Below, one piece after another: positions 39,058 to 44,781 of a DNA stretch of 44,781 nucleotides (positions are counted from its first letter, which is position 1; the number at the start of each line of letters is the position of its first letter). The translations under genes and the position numbers were made by a program. Under the pieces are notes generated by a model that searched no databases, was not told the DNA's origin, and saw only the letters and a list, made by a program, of their open reading frames with translations. Source of the stretch: Deltaproteobacteria bacterium (lineage in GTDB: Bacteria; Myxococcota; Myxococcia; Myxococcales; SZAS-1); the NCBI GenBank assembly GCA_018266075.1, contig JAFEBB010000060.1, positions 1 through 44,781 on the forward strand, given 5' to 3'.

Positions 39058-40670
39058 GCCGGCATCCCTGCGCTGGAAGAGCTGGGCAATGGGGCGCCGG
39101 CGAGGAGCGCCTGGCTCCACTGGATGGCAAAGTCCGCGTTGCGGCCAACCACGGTCTGGTGCTGCGCCAGGGCGTCCACGAGGACCTGGGGCGTCACGCC
39201 GTCGTTCTCGAGCTTCTCGATGTTGCACGCTGCTTCGCTCGCGGCGGGCATCACGTAGTCGGCCAGGCCCTGGACGATGAGCACCGGCGCGCCCTGCGGA
39301 TCGGCGGTGAGGATGTTGTTCTGCAGGAACGCGAAGTAGCTCGCGCCCGGCTCCACGCAGCCGGTGCTCGAGGCACCGTGCTGGATGCAGGCCAGCAGGC
39401 TGTTCTGCAGCGCGGGATCGATGGTGTCGCCGACTCTCATTGCCGTGCCCTGCAAATACCCGCCGAGCGCCACTTCGTCCAGGCTGTTCACGGCCTGGTC
39501 GATGCCGGCACGCGCGAGCGCAGGGAAGCCATCGTCCGCGTGGCTCGGACCCACGTCGTTGTAGAAGTACGCGTAGGTGCGCATCACCTCCACCACGTTG
39601 TCGCTGATGCCGGTCTCGATGGTGAACGCGTTGGGGTTCTCGAGCATGTCGACATATCCAAACGAGTTCATGCGCGAGGGCCACTCGGGCGCGAAGGCCA
39701 CCACCCCCACGAGGTTCCCATCGGCGCCGTACGTCTTCGCCAGCGCCTGCGCGGAGAGCACCGAGCCGCCACCCTGGCTGAAGCCGAGCGCCAAGACCTG
39801 TGCGTTGAGCGCGCCGGCGGGCAGGAGCTTTCGCAGCGCGCGGGCGCCGTCGAGGATCGCCTGACCCTGGTCGTGGTTGTCGAGGTAGCTCTGCACGCCT
39901 TCATTTCCGAGCCCGGCGTAGTCGGGGACGATCACCGCGTAGCCCAGCCCCGCGAACGGCAGCGCCAGCTCGTCGTTGGAGCTCGCATCGAGCGAGGGCG
40001 CGGTGGAGTCGGCGAGGCCCTCCGTCGGGTGTCCGACGGTGATCACCGGCAGTGGCAAAGTATTGGGTATGGTCGGCAAATAGACGCGCGCCGTGCTCAC
40101 GCCCTCGCTGCCGTTGCCGCGCCAGGTCCGGAACGCGATGCGATAGCGGTTCACGCCGCTGGTCATCGCCGTGGTCAGTCCGTCCGACGCCACGCGCGCG
40201 GCCACGTCCGGTTGCGCCAGGGTGGCATCGAAGGCGCAGCGCACCACGTCGCCGCGGTTGGCATCGGTCATCGCCGCCAGGGCCGGCGTGACCGACACGT
40301 CCGAGAGCGCGTCCAGGCAGCTCACCGCCGGCGCGCTCACCACCACCGGCCCCGCGTCGACGCCCGCGTCCTCGGCACCTGCATCCACGGGGCCCGCGTC
40401 CTCGGCGCCTGCGTCGACGGGCCCTGCATCGAGCTCACCGGCGTCCACGCCGCTGCCGCTGGTTCCGCTCGATCCGCTGCTGCCGATGGAGCCCGTCGAG
40501 CTCGTCGAGCCCGTCGTGCCGCTCGACCCGCTCGTTCCCGATGAGCCGGATGAGCCCGACGTCCCCGTGGCCGTCGTGGTCACCCCGGTGCTCGCCCTCA
40601 ACGGCTTCGACGCGCCCCCGCACGCCGCGAGCACCACGGCCAACCCCATGAGCGTCCCCGAGCCGCGCAT
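39045..40670 (-). CDS. secreted alpha/beta-hydrolase lipoprotein (secretory lipase-like)
   Basis: The 541-aa precursor starts at ATG 40670 with a lipoprotein signal (MRGSGTLMGLAVVLAAC, Cys17). A Ser/Gly/Thr stretch and Asp-Ala-Gly repeats (GVDAGELDAGPVDAGAEDAG) form a disordered spacer. The catalytic domain follows the secretory-lipase pattern: VYLPTIPNTLPLPVITVGHPTEGLADS, LGYAVIVPDYAGLGNEGVQSYLD, nucleophile Ser in ALGFSQGGGSV, Asp in VQGLADYVMP and His in ALAQHQTVVG. It should cleave esters or lipids outside the inner membrane. It overlaps the TetR gene downstream. Confidence 0.87.
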   Translation of the reverse strand: MRGSGTLMGLAVVLAACGGASKPLRASTGVTTTATGTSGSSGSSGTSGSSGTTGSTSSTGSIGSSGSSGTSGSGVDAGELDAGPVDAGAEDAGPVDAGAEDAGVDAGPVVVSAPAVSCLDALSDVSVTPALAAMTDANRGDVVRCAFDATLAQPDVAARVASDGLTTAMTSGVNRYRIAFRTWRGNGSEGVSTARVYLPTIPNTLPLPVITVGHPTEGLADSTAPSLDASSNDELALPFAGLGYAVIVPDYAGLGNEGVQSYLDNHDQGQAILDGARALRKLLPAGALNAQVLALGFSQGGGSVLSAQALAKTYGADGNLVGVVAFAPEWPSRMNSFGYVDMLENPNAFTIETGISDNVVEVMRTYAYFYNDVGPSHADDGFPALARAGIDQAVNSLDEVALGGYLQGTAMRVGDTIDPALQNSLLACIQHGASSTGCVEPGASYFAFLQNNILTADPQGAPVLIVQGLADYVMPAASEAACNIEKLENDGVTPQVLVDALAQHQTVVGRNADFAIQWSQALLAGAPLPSSSSAGMPACTP

Positions 40671-40735
40671 GGCGCCGGGTTAGAGCACATATTTGCCGAG
40701 CTCTGCAAATAGATGCCACCCGTGTGTCTGGCCCA

Positions 40736-40775
40736 AGAAAAATGGACTCCGCCCCGCAGGTCCGGGACGGAGTCC
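40736..40775 (-). terminator. intrinsic terminator after the cupredoxin gene
   Basis: Read on the minus strand, GGACTCCG (40775-40768) pairs with CGGAGTCC (40751-40744) around a GC-rich inner stem, followed by ATTTTTC. Good Rho-independent form, 26 bases beyond the stop. Confidence 0.9.
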
Positions 40776-40800
40776 AACGGCAGCGCCTGCGAGGGCTGAG

Positions 40801-41397
40801 CTAGTAGCCGGTGGTGGTGGTCGCGCCAGCGCCGGTGGTGCCAGTGGTGGTGGTCGCGCCAGCGCCGGTGGTGCCAGTGGTGGTGGTGCCCATGGTGGCG
40901 GACGTCGCGCTGGCACCGCTGGTGGGTACGGCGGTGGTGCCGGTGCCGCCCGTGGTGTTGATGGCCGTGCTCACCGTCACCGAGCCCACCATGCCCATGG
41001 TGAAGTGGAAGCGGCAGAAGTACGGGAACGTGCCCGCGGTGTCGAAGGTGAAGCTGAAGGTCTCACCGGGGTGCAGGAGCTGGTCGAACTTGCCGTCGGG
41101 CACGCCGTTCACGCCGGAGGTGACGGTGTGATCGATGGTGTCGGTGTTGGTCCAGATCACGGTCTGACCTTCCTGCACGGTCATGGTCTGGGGCGTGAAC
41201 TTGAAGCTGGTCACGTTCACGTTCACGGTGGTCGAGCCGGTGGTGCCGCTCGTGCCCGTGGACGCGCCGGTGGCCGCGGTGGTGCCGGTGGTGCCGGTGG
41301 TGGTCCCCGTGGCCGGGTTGGGGGTGGTGGTGCTGGTGCCGCTGCAGCCCGCAGTCACGGCCAGCGCCAGGCTGGCCAACATCACGCGATAACGCAT
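40801..41397 (-). CDS. blue-copper (plastocyanin-like) lipoprotein
   Basis: The 198-aa precursor has a lipoprotein signal (MRYRVMLASLALAVTAGC, Cys18), a Thr/Gly-rich linker and a cupredoxin fold (about 55-145). Copper ligands are visible: His in TIDHTVTSG, Cys and His in FPYFCRFHF, and Met in TMGMVG. It would be an electron carrier or copper-binding protein at the cell surface. A Thr/Gly/Ala-rich tail ends in GTTGAGATTTT repeats encoded by a 33-base tandem repeat. Start ATG 41397; the 5' gap to the DUF2171 gene is about 209 bases without a visible gene. Confidence 0.9.
   Translation of the reverse strand: MRYRVMLASLALAVTAGCSGTSTTTPNPATGTTTGTTGTTAATGASTGTSGTTGSTTVNVNVTSFKFTPQTMTVQEGQTVIWTNTDTIDHTVTSGVNGVPDGKFDQLLHPGETFSFTFDTAGTFPYFCRFHFTMGMVGSVTVSTAINTTGGTGTTAVPTSGASATSATMGTTTTGTTGAGATTTTGTTGAGATTTTGY
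40811..40886 (+). repeat. 33-base tandem repeat coding the cupredoxin tail
   Basis: Two perfect 33-base units (40811-40843 and 40844-40876) plus 10 bases of a third. Each encodes 11 residues of Thr/Gly/Ala. Identity at the DNA level suggests recent expansion and likely length variation between strains. Confidence 0.93.
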
Positions 41398-41606
41398 TTG
41401 CGCCTCCCCTCGCCTCCTCGAGCCGGCGAGCTTGGACCCAAGCTTGGGTACGCGCCTGCGGGGCTCCACCGGACCGCGGGACCTTGTGCCGCCCAGAGCG
41501 TCCGTTGTCGGGAGCCCGCGCTTTCCGCGCGAGGACGCTGCGCGCGCGATCGCGGGCGCCCTCTCGGCGCGTCGGCCGGGCAGCGTCGAAGCGAGCGAGG
41601 CCGACT

Positions 41607-41867
41607 TCACTCTCCGTGTGGGTGCCCGAGGGCGCTCGGCAGGTCGAGGAGGGCGCGGGCGTGAAACCACTCGGCGTCGTGCGAGAGGACGAGCGCGCCG
41701 CCGCGGACCTCGCGCACGTCGGCGTAACGCGCGGGGTAGTCCTCGTAGAAGAAGCCTCCGCGCGCGACCTGGAAGCCGTCTGCGTCGGCCGAGCACACGG
41801 CGCCCAGCTCGGCGCCGTCGCTGCTGAGCGCGCTCATGCCGGGTTGGACGTCGCTCGCGGAGATCAT
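41607..41867 (-). CDS. DUF2171 (PRC-barrel-like) protein
   Basis: The 86-aa protein fits DUF2171: ISASDVQPGMSALSSDGAELGAVCSADADGFQVARGGFF, then YADVREVRGGALVLSHDAEWFH. Such small beta-barrels bind RNA or proteins in related families; role is unknown here. ATG 41867 begins 7 bases after the OmpA gene stop, so the two are one operon. Confidence 0.78.
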   Translation of the reverse strand: MISASDVQPGMSALSSDGAELGAVCSADADGFQVARGGFFYEDYPARYADVREVRGGALVLSHDAEWFHARALLDLPSALGHPHGE

Positions 41868-41874
41868 CGCGCAC

Positions 41875-42969
41875 CTACCGGGTGACCAGCTCCACGCTCG
41901 CGTGCTCGCTCCCCGTCGTCCTCCCTCGGGCCTGGATGCGATCCGCTGGGATGCCACCGGCGATGAGCGCGTGGCGCACGGCTTCGGCGCGCTGCTGCGA
42001 GAGGTTCTGGTTGGCGGCCTGGTTGCCGACCGCCTGGGCGGGCCCGTCCAGGCGCACCTTCGCGTCGGGGTAGGCCTGCAGCACGCTCACCAGGGGATCG
42101 AGCGAGGTCCGGCTGCCCGGCGCGAGCTCGGCGCTGTGCCCAACGAACTCGACTCCCGGCAGCGAGAACGGATTCGGACCTGGCTTGTCCTGCGCGATCG
42201 CCTGGGCGAGCTGGTAGGCGCCCGGGCTCTCGCGCGGGTCCACCTTCACGCCGGTGGGCAGGGTGATCGACGTGGCGTGCAAGAGCCCGATGGGCGGGGC
42301 GCGGCCGACGGTCATCGGGCGCCCCGGGTTCACGGGCGACGGCGACGGGCTGAGGATGCCCTTCACCAACGAGATCACCGCTGCCGCCAACAGCACCACC
42401 AGGCCTGCGGTCACCCAGCGCAGGCGCGCCCGCTTACGTGGCTGCTCCGCGGGCGGCGGCGCGGCAGGCGAGGGCCTGACCTCTGGCGCGGTGCCCTGGG
42501 CGCCGAGCGCCACCCAGACGTCCCGCGCGTCCAGGCCGTGCGCGCGTGCGTACCGACCGAGCGCGCCGACCGCCACGGGCACCACCATCGAGAGCAGCCT
42601 GTAGCCCGAGGCCCCGCCTGTCCCCGCCACGCGCCCCATCTCTTCGGCCAACCCGCCCGCGCGCGCACCGAGCACGGTCGCCACCAGGTCGTGGCCGTGC
42701 AGGCCGAGGTGCGACAGCTCCATGCCGGTCATGTTTCCCACGGCGCCTGGCGCAGGGAGCACGGGCTCTGCGTCGCGGGCCATGTCGAGGAGGCGCTGGG
42801 CGCCGCGCGGCGAGTCGCCCAGGTTGGTGATGCCGTTCGTGATCGCAGGCAGCGCGACGCCGAGCGCTTGCTCGGCTCGGATGGGCTCCATGCCCGCAGC
42901 CGAGCCGAGCGCCGCTTCGGCCCCGGGGCCGAGCTCACGCCGGGTCAACTCGATGAGGTCCAGGCCCAT
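41875..42969 (-). CDS. DUF937 - membrane segment - OmpA-C fusion protein
   Basis: The 364-aa protein starts at ATG 42969 with GGAGGACTGCC upstream. N-terminal 1-165 is DUF937/YidB-like (GLDLIELTRRELGPGAEAALGSAAGMEP, AITNGITNLGDSPRGAQRLLDMARD, LSMVVPVAVGALGRYARAHGLD). A membrane segment lies around 205-225 (RWVTAGLVVLLAAAVISLVKGIL). The C-terminus is an OmpA peptidoglycan-binding domain (LDPLVSVLQAYPDAKVRLDGPAQAVGNQAANQNLSQQRAEAVRHALIAGGIPADRIQARG). So a cytoplasmic DUF937 part is tied across the inner membrane to the cell wall. The DUF2171 gene follows. Confidence 0.85.
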   Translation of the reverse strand: MGLDLIELTRRELGPGAEAALGSAAGMEPIRAEQALGVALPAITNGITNLGDSPRGAQRLLDMARDAEPVLPAPGAVGNMTGMELSHLGLHGHDLVATVLGARAGGLAEEMGRVAGTGGASGYRLLSMVVPVAVGALGRYARAHGLDARDVWVALGAQGTAPEVRPSPAAPPPAEQPRKRARLRWVTAGLVVLLAAAVISLVKGILSPSPSPVNPGRPMTVGRAPPIGLLHATSITLPTGVKVDPRESPGAYQLAQAIAQDKPGPNPFSLPGVEFVGHSAELAPGSRTSLDPLVSVLQAYPDAKVRLDGPAQAVGNQAANQNLSQQRAEAVRHALIAGGIPADRIQARGRTTGSEHASVELVTR

Positions 42970-43099
42970 GGCAGTCCTCCGCGCGCACGCGCGGTCCAAA
43001 CTTGGACTGCGCGGCGTGGGGCCGGGAGGAAGCATCCATCCGAGCGAGCACGACGAGCGAGGTCGCGCCTCGCACAGCGAGCGGCGGAGCGGTCGACGG

Positions 43100-43753
43100 C
43101 TACTGCGCGTCCTCCACCCGCTGCTTCACCACGTGCGCGCGGAACGGATCCGCGATGCTCCAGGTGGTCTTCTGGATCATGCGCGTGTACGCGTTGTCCG
43201 TGCCCTCCACGCCCACGCCCACGTCGCCGCCGTTGAGGCTCACCCCGCCGGCCGAGTCGTGCGCCGCGGCGGAGCTCGTCCAGACGATGGTGCCGTTGCC
43301 CGCGTCGTAGAGCGTGGCCGCGAGGTTGGCGTTCACGTCGGCGCTCACGCCCACGTTGTGCGCGAAGTTGGCCACGCTCACCGTGGGCTTGGCGTCGGTG
43401 AGCTCGAGCGTGCCCGCGAACACCGCCTGCGCGCCGTTCTTCTGGCCGATGGCGCGGATGGCGTCGGCGTCGAGCTGCGACTTGCCCACGCTCGCCAGCG
43501 CCTGCTGCAGCGTGCCCAGCTGCATGATCCGCGCGTTCGGCTGCGCTTCGAGGACGCGCTGCAGGAACTGGTGCGTCGCGTACGACGGCAGCTGGCCGCG
43601 GTTCGCGGGCGACGAGAAGTCGATGAGGGCCACCGCGGTGTAGTGCGTGAGATCGACCTGCGGCGGAACCGTCACCCGCTCGATGTGCGTGTGCGAGCAG
43701 CCGACGCCCACCAGCAGCACCAGCGCGGCCAACCTCGGAAAGCTCGGGCGCAT
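43100..43753 (-). CDS. lipoprotein of the CsgG/LpoB/TolB-N-like type
   Basis: The 217-aa precursor starts at ATG 43753 with a lipoprotein signal (MRPSFPRLAALVLLVGVGC, Cys19). The mature part, TAVALIDFSSPANRGQLPSYATHQFLQRVLEAQPNARIMQLGTLQQALASVGKSQLDADAIRAIGQKNGAQAVFAGTLELTD, follows the alpha/beta pattern of CsgG/TolB-N/LpoB domains, which open or regulate periplasmic complexes. A C-terminal beta part (LAATLYDAGNGTIVWTSSAA) also fits that class. Specific partner unknown. Confidence 0.72.
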   Translation of the reverse strand: MRPSFPRLAALVLLVGVGCSHTHIERVTVPPQVDLTHYTAVALIDFSSPANRGQLPSYATHQFLQRVLEAQPNARIMQLGTLQQALASVGKSQLDADAIRAIGQKNGAQAVFAGTLELTDAKPTVSVANFAHNVGVSADVNANLAATLYDAGNGTIVWTSSAAAHDSAGGVSLNGGDVGVGVEGTDNAYTRMIQKTTWSIADPFRAHVVKQRVEDAQ

Positions 43754-43824
43754 CCAGACTCCTCCAATGGGTTCGCGCACATCATGCACGACGCGGTCGG
43801 ACGCTCGCCATCGCCGAGAATTCA

Positions 43825-43853
43825 AAGGCCCCCGGCGTCGCGCCGAGGGCCTT
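43825..43853. terminator. hairpin between the two lipoprotein genes
   Basis: AAGGCCC/GGGCCTT outer arms (43825-43831, 43847-43853) and GGCG/CGCC inner arms, about 23 bases beyond the stop of the Thr-rich gene on the minus strand. Weak T-run on the minus side (TTTGAATT). Confidence 0.65.
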
Positions 43854-43875
43854 CGTGTCGCTGCGCGAGCTTCGC

Positions 43876-44781
43876 CTACAGGTCGGCGCAGTCGGCGAAG
43901 AGGAGCATCGCGCCCTGGGTGCCGTTGGGGGCGAGGCCGTAGTCGAAGATGGCCTTGAAGTTACCGGCCGAGAGATCCGGCATGCCGCCGTCGCCGGGGA
44001 TGCAGCTCTTGTTGGCCGCGCCCTTGCCCAGGTCGTAGGTGTCCACCCAGACCACGTTGCCGCCGGAGCTGAGCGAGAAGCCGTCCTGGTAGGTGTTGCC
44101 GTTGCTGGCGTGGAACTGCAGGCCGGGGTCGGTCGCGTTCTCGGTGTAGCTGCCCGCCGGCACGAGGACGTAGCTGCCGATGAGGGAGACGTTGGGGCTG
44201 TTGCGGTCGAGGTCGGCGAAGCTCACCGTCTTCGGCGTGGGCAGCGTGCCCGGGCCCACGGCGGTGATCTGGAGGTTGATGCCCGCGACCTCGATGGTCG
44301 CCGTGGCGCCGCCGTCCGCGGGCAGCGCCTTGGTGATGCCGTCGACGTTGACCGCGTTGCCGCGGGTGGGATCGTCGATGGGCGCCTCGTACTTGGTCTT
44401 GAAGACCTCGATGGCGTTCGCGCTGTTGTCGGCCACGTAGTACTCGCCGTTGTACTGGGTGCCGCCGTCCTGGGTGGCGTTGCCGGCGTTGTTCGCGCCC
44501 ACCACCACCACGTTGGAGAGGCACACCTCGGTGAAGAGCGGCGTGGACGCCGAGCGCACCGTGGGGATGTCCGACTGGATGCACACGCCCGTGGTCCCGC
44601 TGGTGCCGGTGGTGGTCGTGGTGCCGGTCGTCGTCGCGCCCGTGGTGCTGCTGGTGCCGGTGGTGCTGGTGTTGGTGGTGCCGGTCGTCGTGGTGCCGGA
44701 GTTGCTCGTGGTGGTGTTGCCCGTGTTGTTGCCCGCGAGCGTGCCCGTGGTGTTGCCGGTGGTGTTGCCCGCGAGCGTGCC
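43876..44781 (-). CDS. Thr/Asn-rich secreted protein, 5' end outside the window
   Basis: Only the C-terminal 301 residues are present; the reading remains open to the right edge. The visible N-terminal ~65 residues are Thr/Gly/Asn repeats, a stalk like those of the other lipoproteins here. The globular part begins at [35 protein letters not shown] and is beta-rich with four Cys. It contains an OB-like or beta-sandwich pattern ([37 protein letters not shown]), and ends CSIPGD-like/ADCADL. Probably an exported or lipid-anchored surface protein; family not recognised. Stop at 43876-43878. Confidence 0.8.
   Translation of the reverse strand, partial: GTLAGNTTGNTTGTLAGNNTGNTTTSNSGTTTTGTTNTSTTGTSSTTGATTTGTTTTTGTSGTTGVCIQSDIPTVRSASTPLFTEVCLSNVVVVGANNAGNATQDGGTQYNGEYYVADNSANAIEVFKTKYEAPIDDPTRGNAVNVDGITKALPADGGATATIEVAGINLQITAVGPGTLPTPKTVSFADLDRNSPNVSLIGSYVLVPAGSYTENATDPGLQFHASNGNTYQDGFSLSSGGNVVWVDTYDLGKGAANKSCIPGDGGMPDLSAGNFKAIFDYGLAPNGTQGAMLLFADCADL
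44728..44781 (+). repeat. 36-base periodic repeat in the Thr/Asn-rich stalk
   Basis: GTTGCCCGCGAGCGTGCC occurs at 44728-44745 and again at 44764-44781, a 36-base (12-codon) period running off the window edge. It encodes part of the Gly/Asn/Thr stalk. Confidence 0.85.

Noticed and set aside
40811-40886. Regular repeats that could suggest a CRISPR array
   Set aside because: Units are contiguous with no spacers and lie inside the cupredoxin gene; no cas genes are in the window.

Overview
The window looks like chromosomal DNA of a high-GC, predatory-type Gram-negative bacterium, most likely a member of the Myxococcota. This rests on strongly GC-biased third codon positions to the right of about 13.4 kb, many secreted lipoproteins with Ser/Thr/Gly or Asp-Ala-Gly low-complexity linkers, a Cys-rich lipoprotein with a MYXO-CTERM-like tail, a GAF/sigma-54 activator, and a type III polyketide synthase cluster. 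The genus cannot be named from the sequence alone.

Region 1 (1 to about 13.4 kb) looks like an integrated accessory island. Its right end is a tyrosine integrase (12157-13332) with a small HTH/excisionase-like partner, and the integrase stop codon lies inside the 3' end of a tRNA-Glu(UUC) gene (13324-13396, minus strand). To the left lie mostly unrecognisable genes: an LRAT-fold protein with its catalytic Cys changed to Arg, an overlapping lipoprotein/membrane-protein pair, two paralogous TPR proteins around an unknown gene, a three-gene minus-strand operon with two FHA-type proteins, a divergent WYL regulator and its neighbour, a decayed glycosyltransferase, and a patch of GACGTC-cored inverted repeats. 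An 8-base element, GCTGTCAG, lies 40-82 bases upstream of four of these genes. The second att copy was not seen, so the left boundary is unknown.

Region 2 (13.4-20.4 kb) holds two compact regulatory modules and one ATPase pair. A DUF1508 lipoprotein has a sigma-54-type promoter and faces a divergent GAF-AAA-Fis activator whose start codon sits inside a 20-base perfect palindrome. An OprB-type porin faces a divergent RcnR-like metal sensor across three TAC-N8/9-GTA operators. Next comes a Get3/ArsA-like ATPase pair resembling M. tuberculosis Rv3679-Rv3680, then a small membrane protein.

Region 3 (20.5-31.9 kb) encodes a large multidomain surface lipoprotein, an MlaE-MlaF-MlaD lipid-transport ABC system (minus strand), a Cys-rich lipoprotein with a Ser-rich stalk, a lone receiver domain, a trehalose synthase-type glycosyltransferase, and a DUF2582 winged-helix protein closed by a strong terminator.

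Region 4 (31.9-38.5 kb) is the most interesting metabolic locus. An outer-membrane protein and a YceI lipid-binding protein are followed by a tightly overlapping five-gene operon: type III PKS, isoprenylcysteine-type O-methyltransferase, acyl carrier protein, fatty acyl-AMP ligase and FAD monooxygenase. By analogy with the Streptomyces srsABC phenolic-lipid genes it probably makes a methylated, oxidised alkylresorcinol, alkylpyrone or quinone lipid, here with its own fatty-acid activation and carrier pair.

Region 5 (38.4-44.8 kb, all minus strand) has a TetR regulator overlapping a secreted lipase-like hydrolase, a blue-copper lipoprotein, a DUF937/OmpA fusion followed by a DUF2171 protein, a CsgG/LpoB-like lipoprotein, and a Thr/Asn-rich secreted protein that runs off the right edge.
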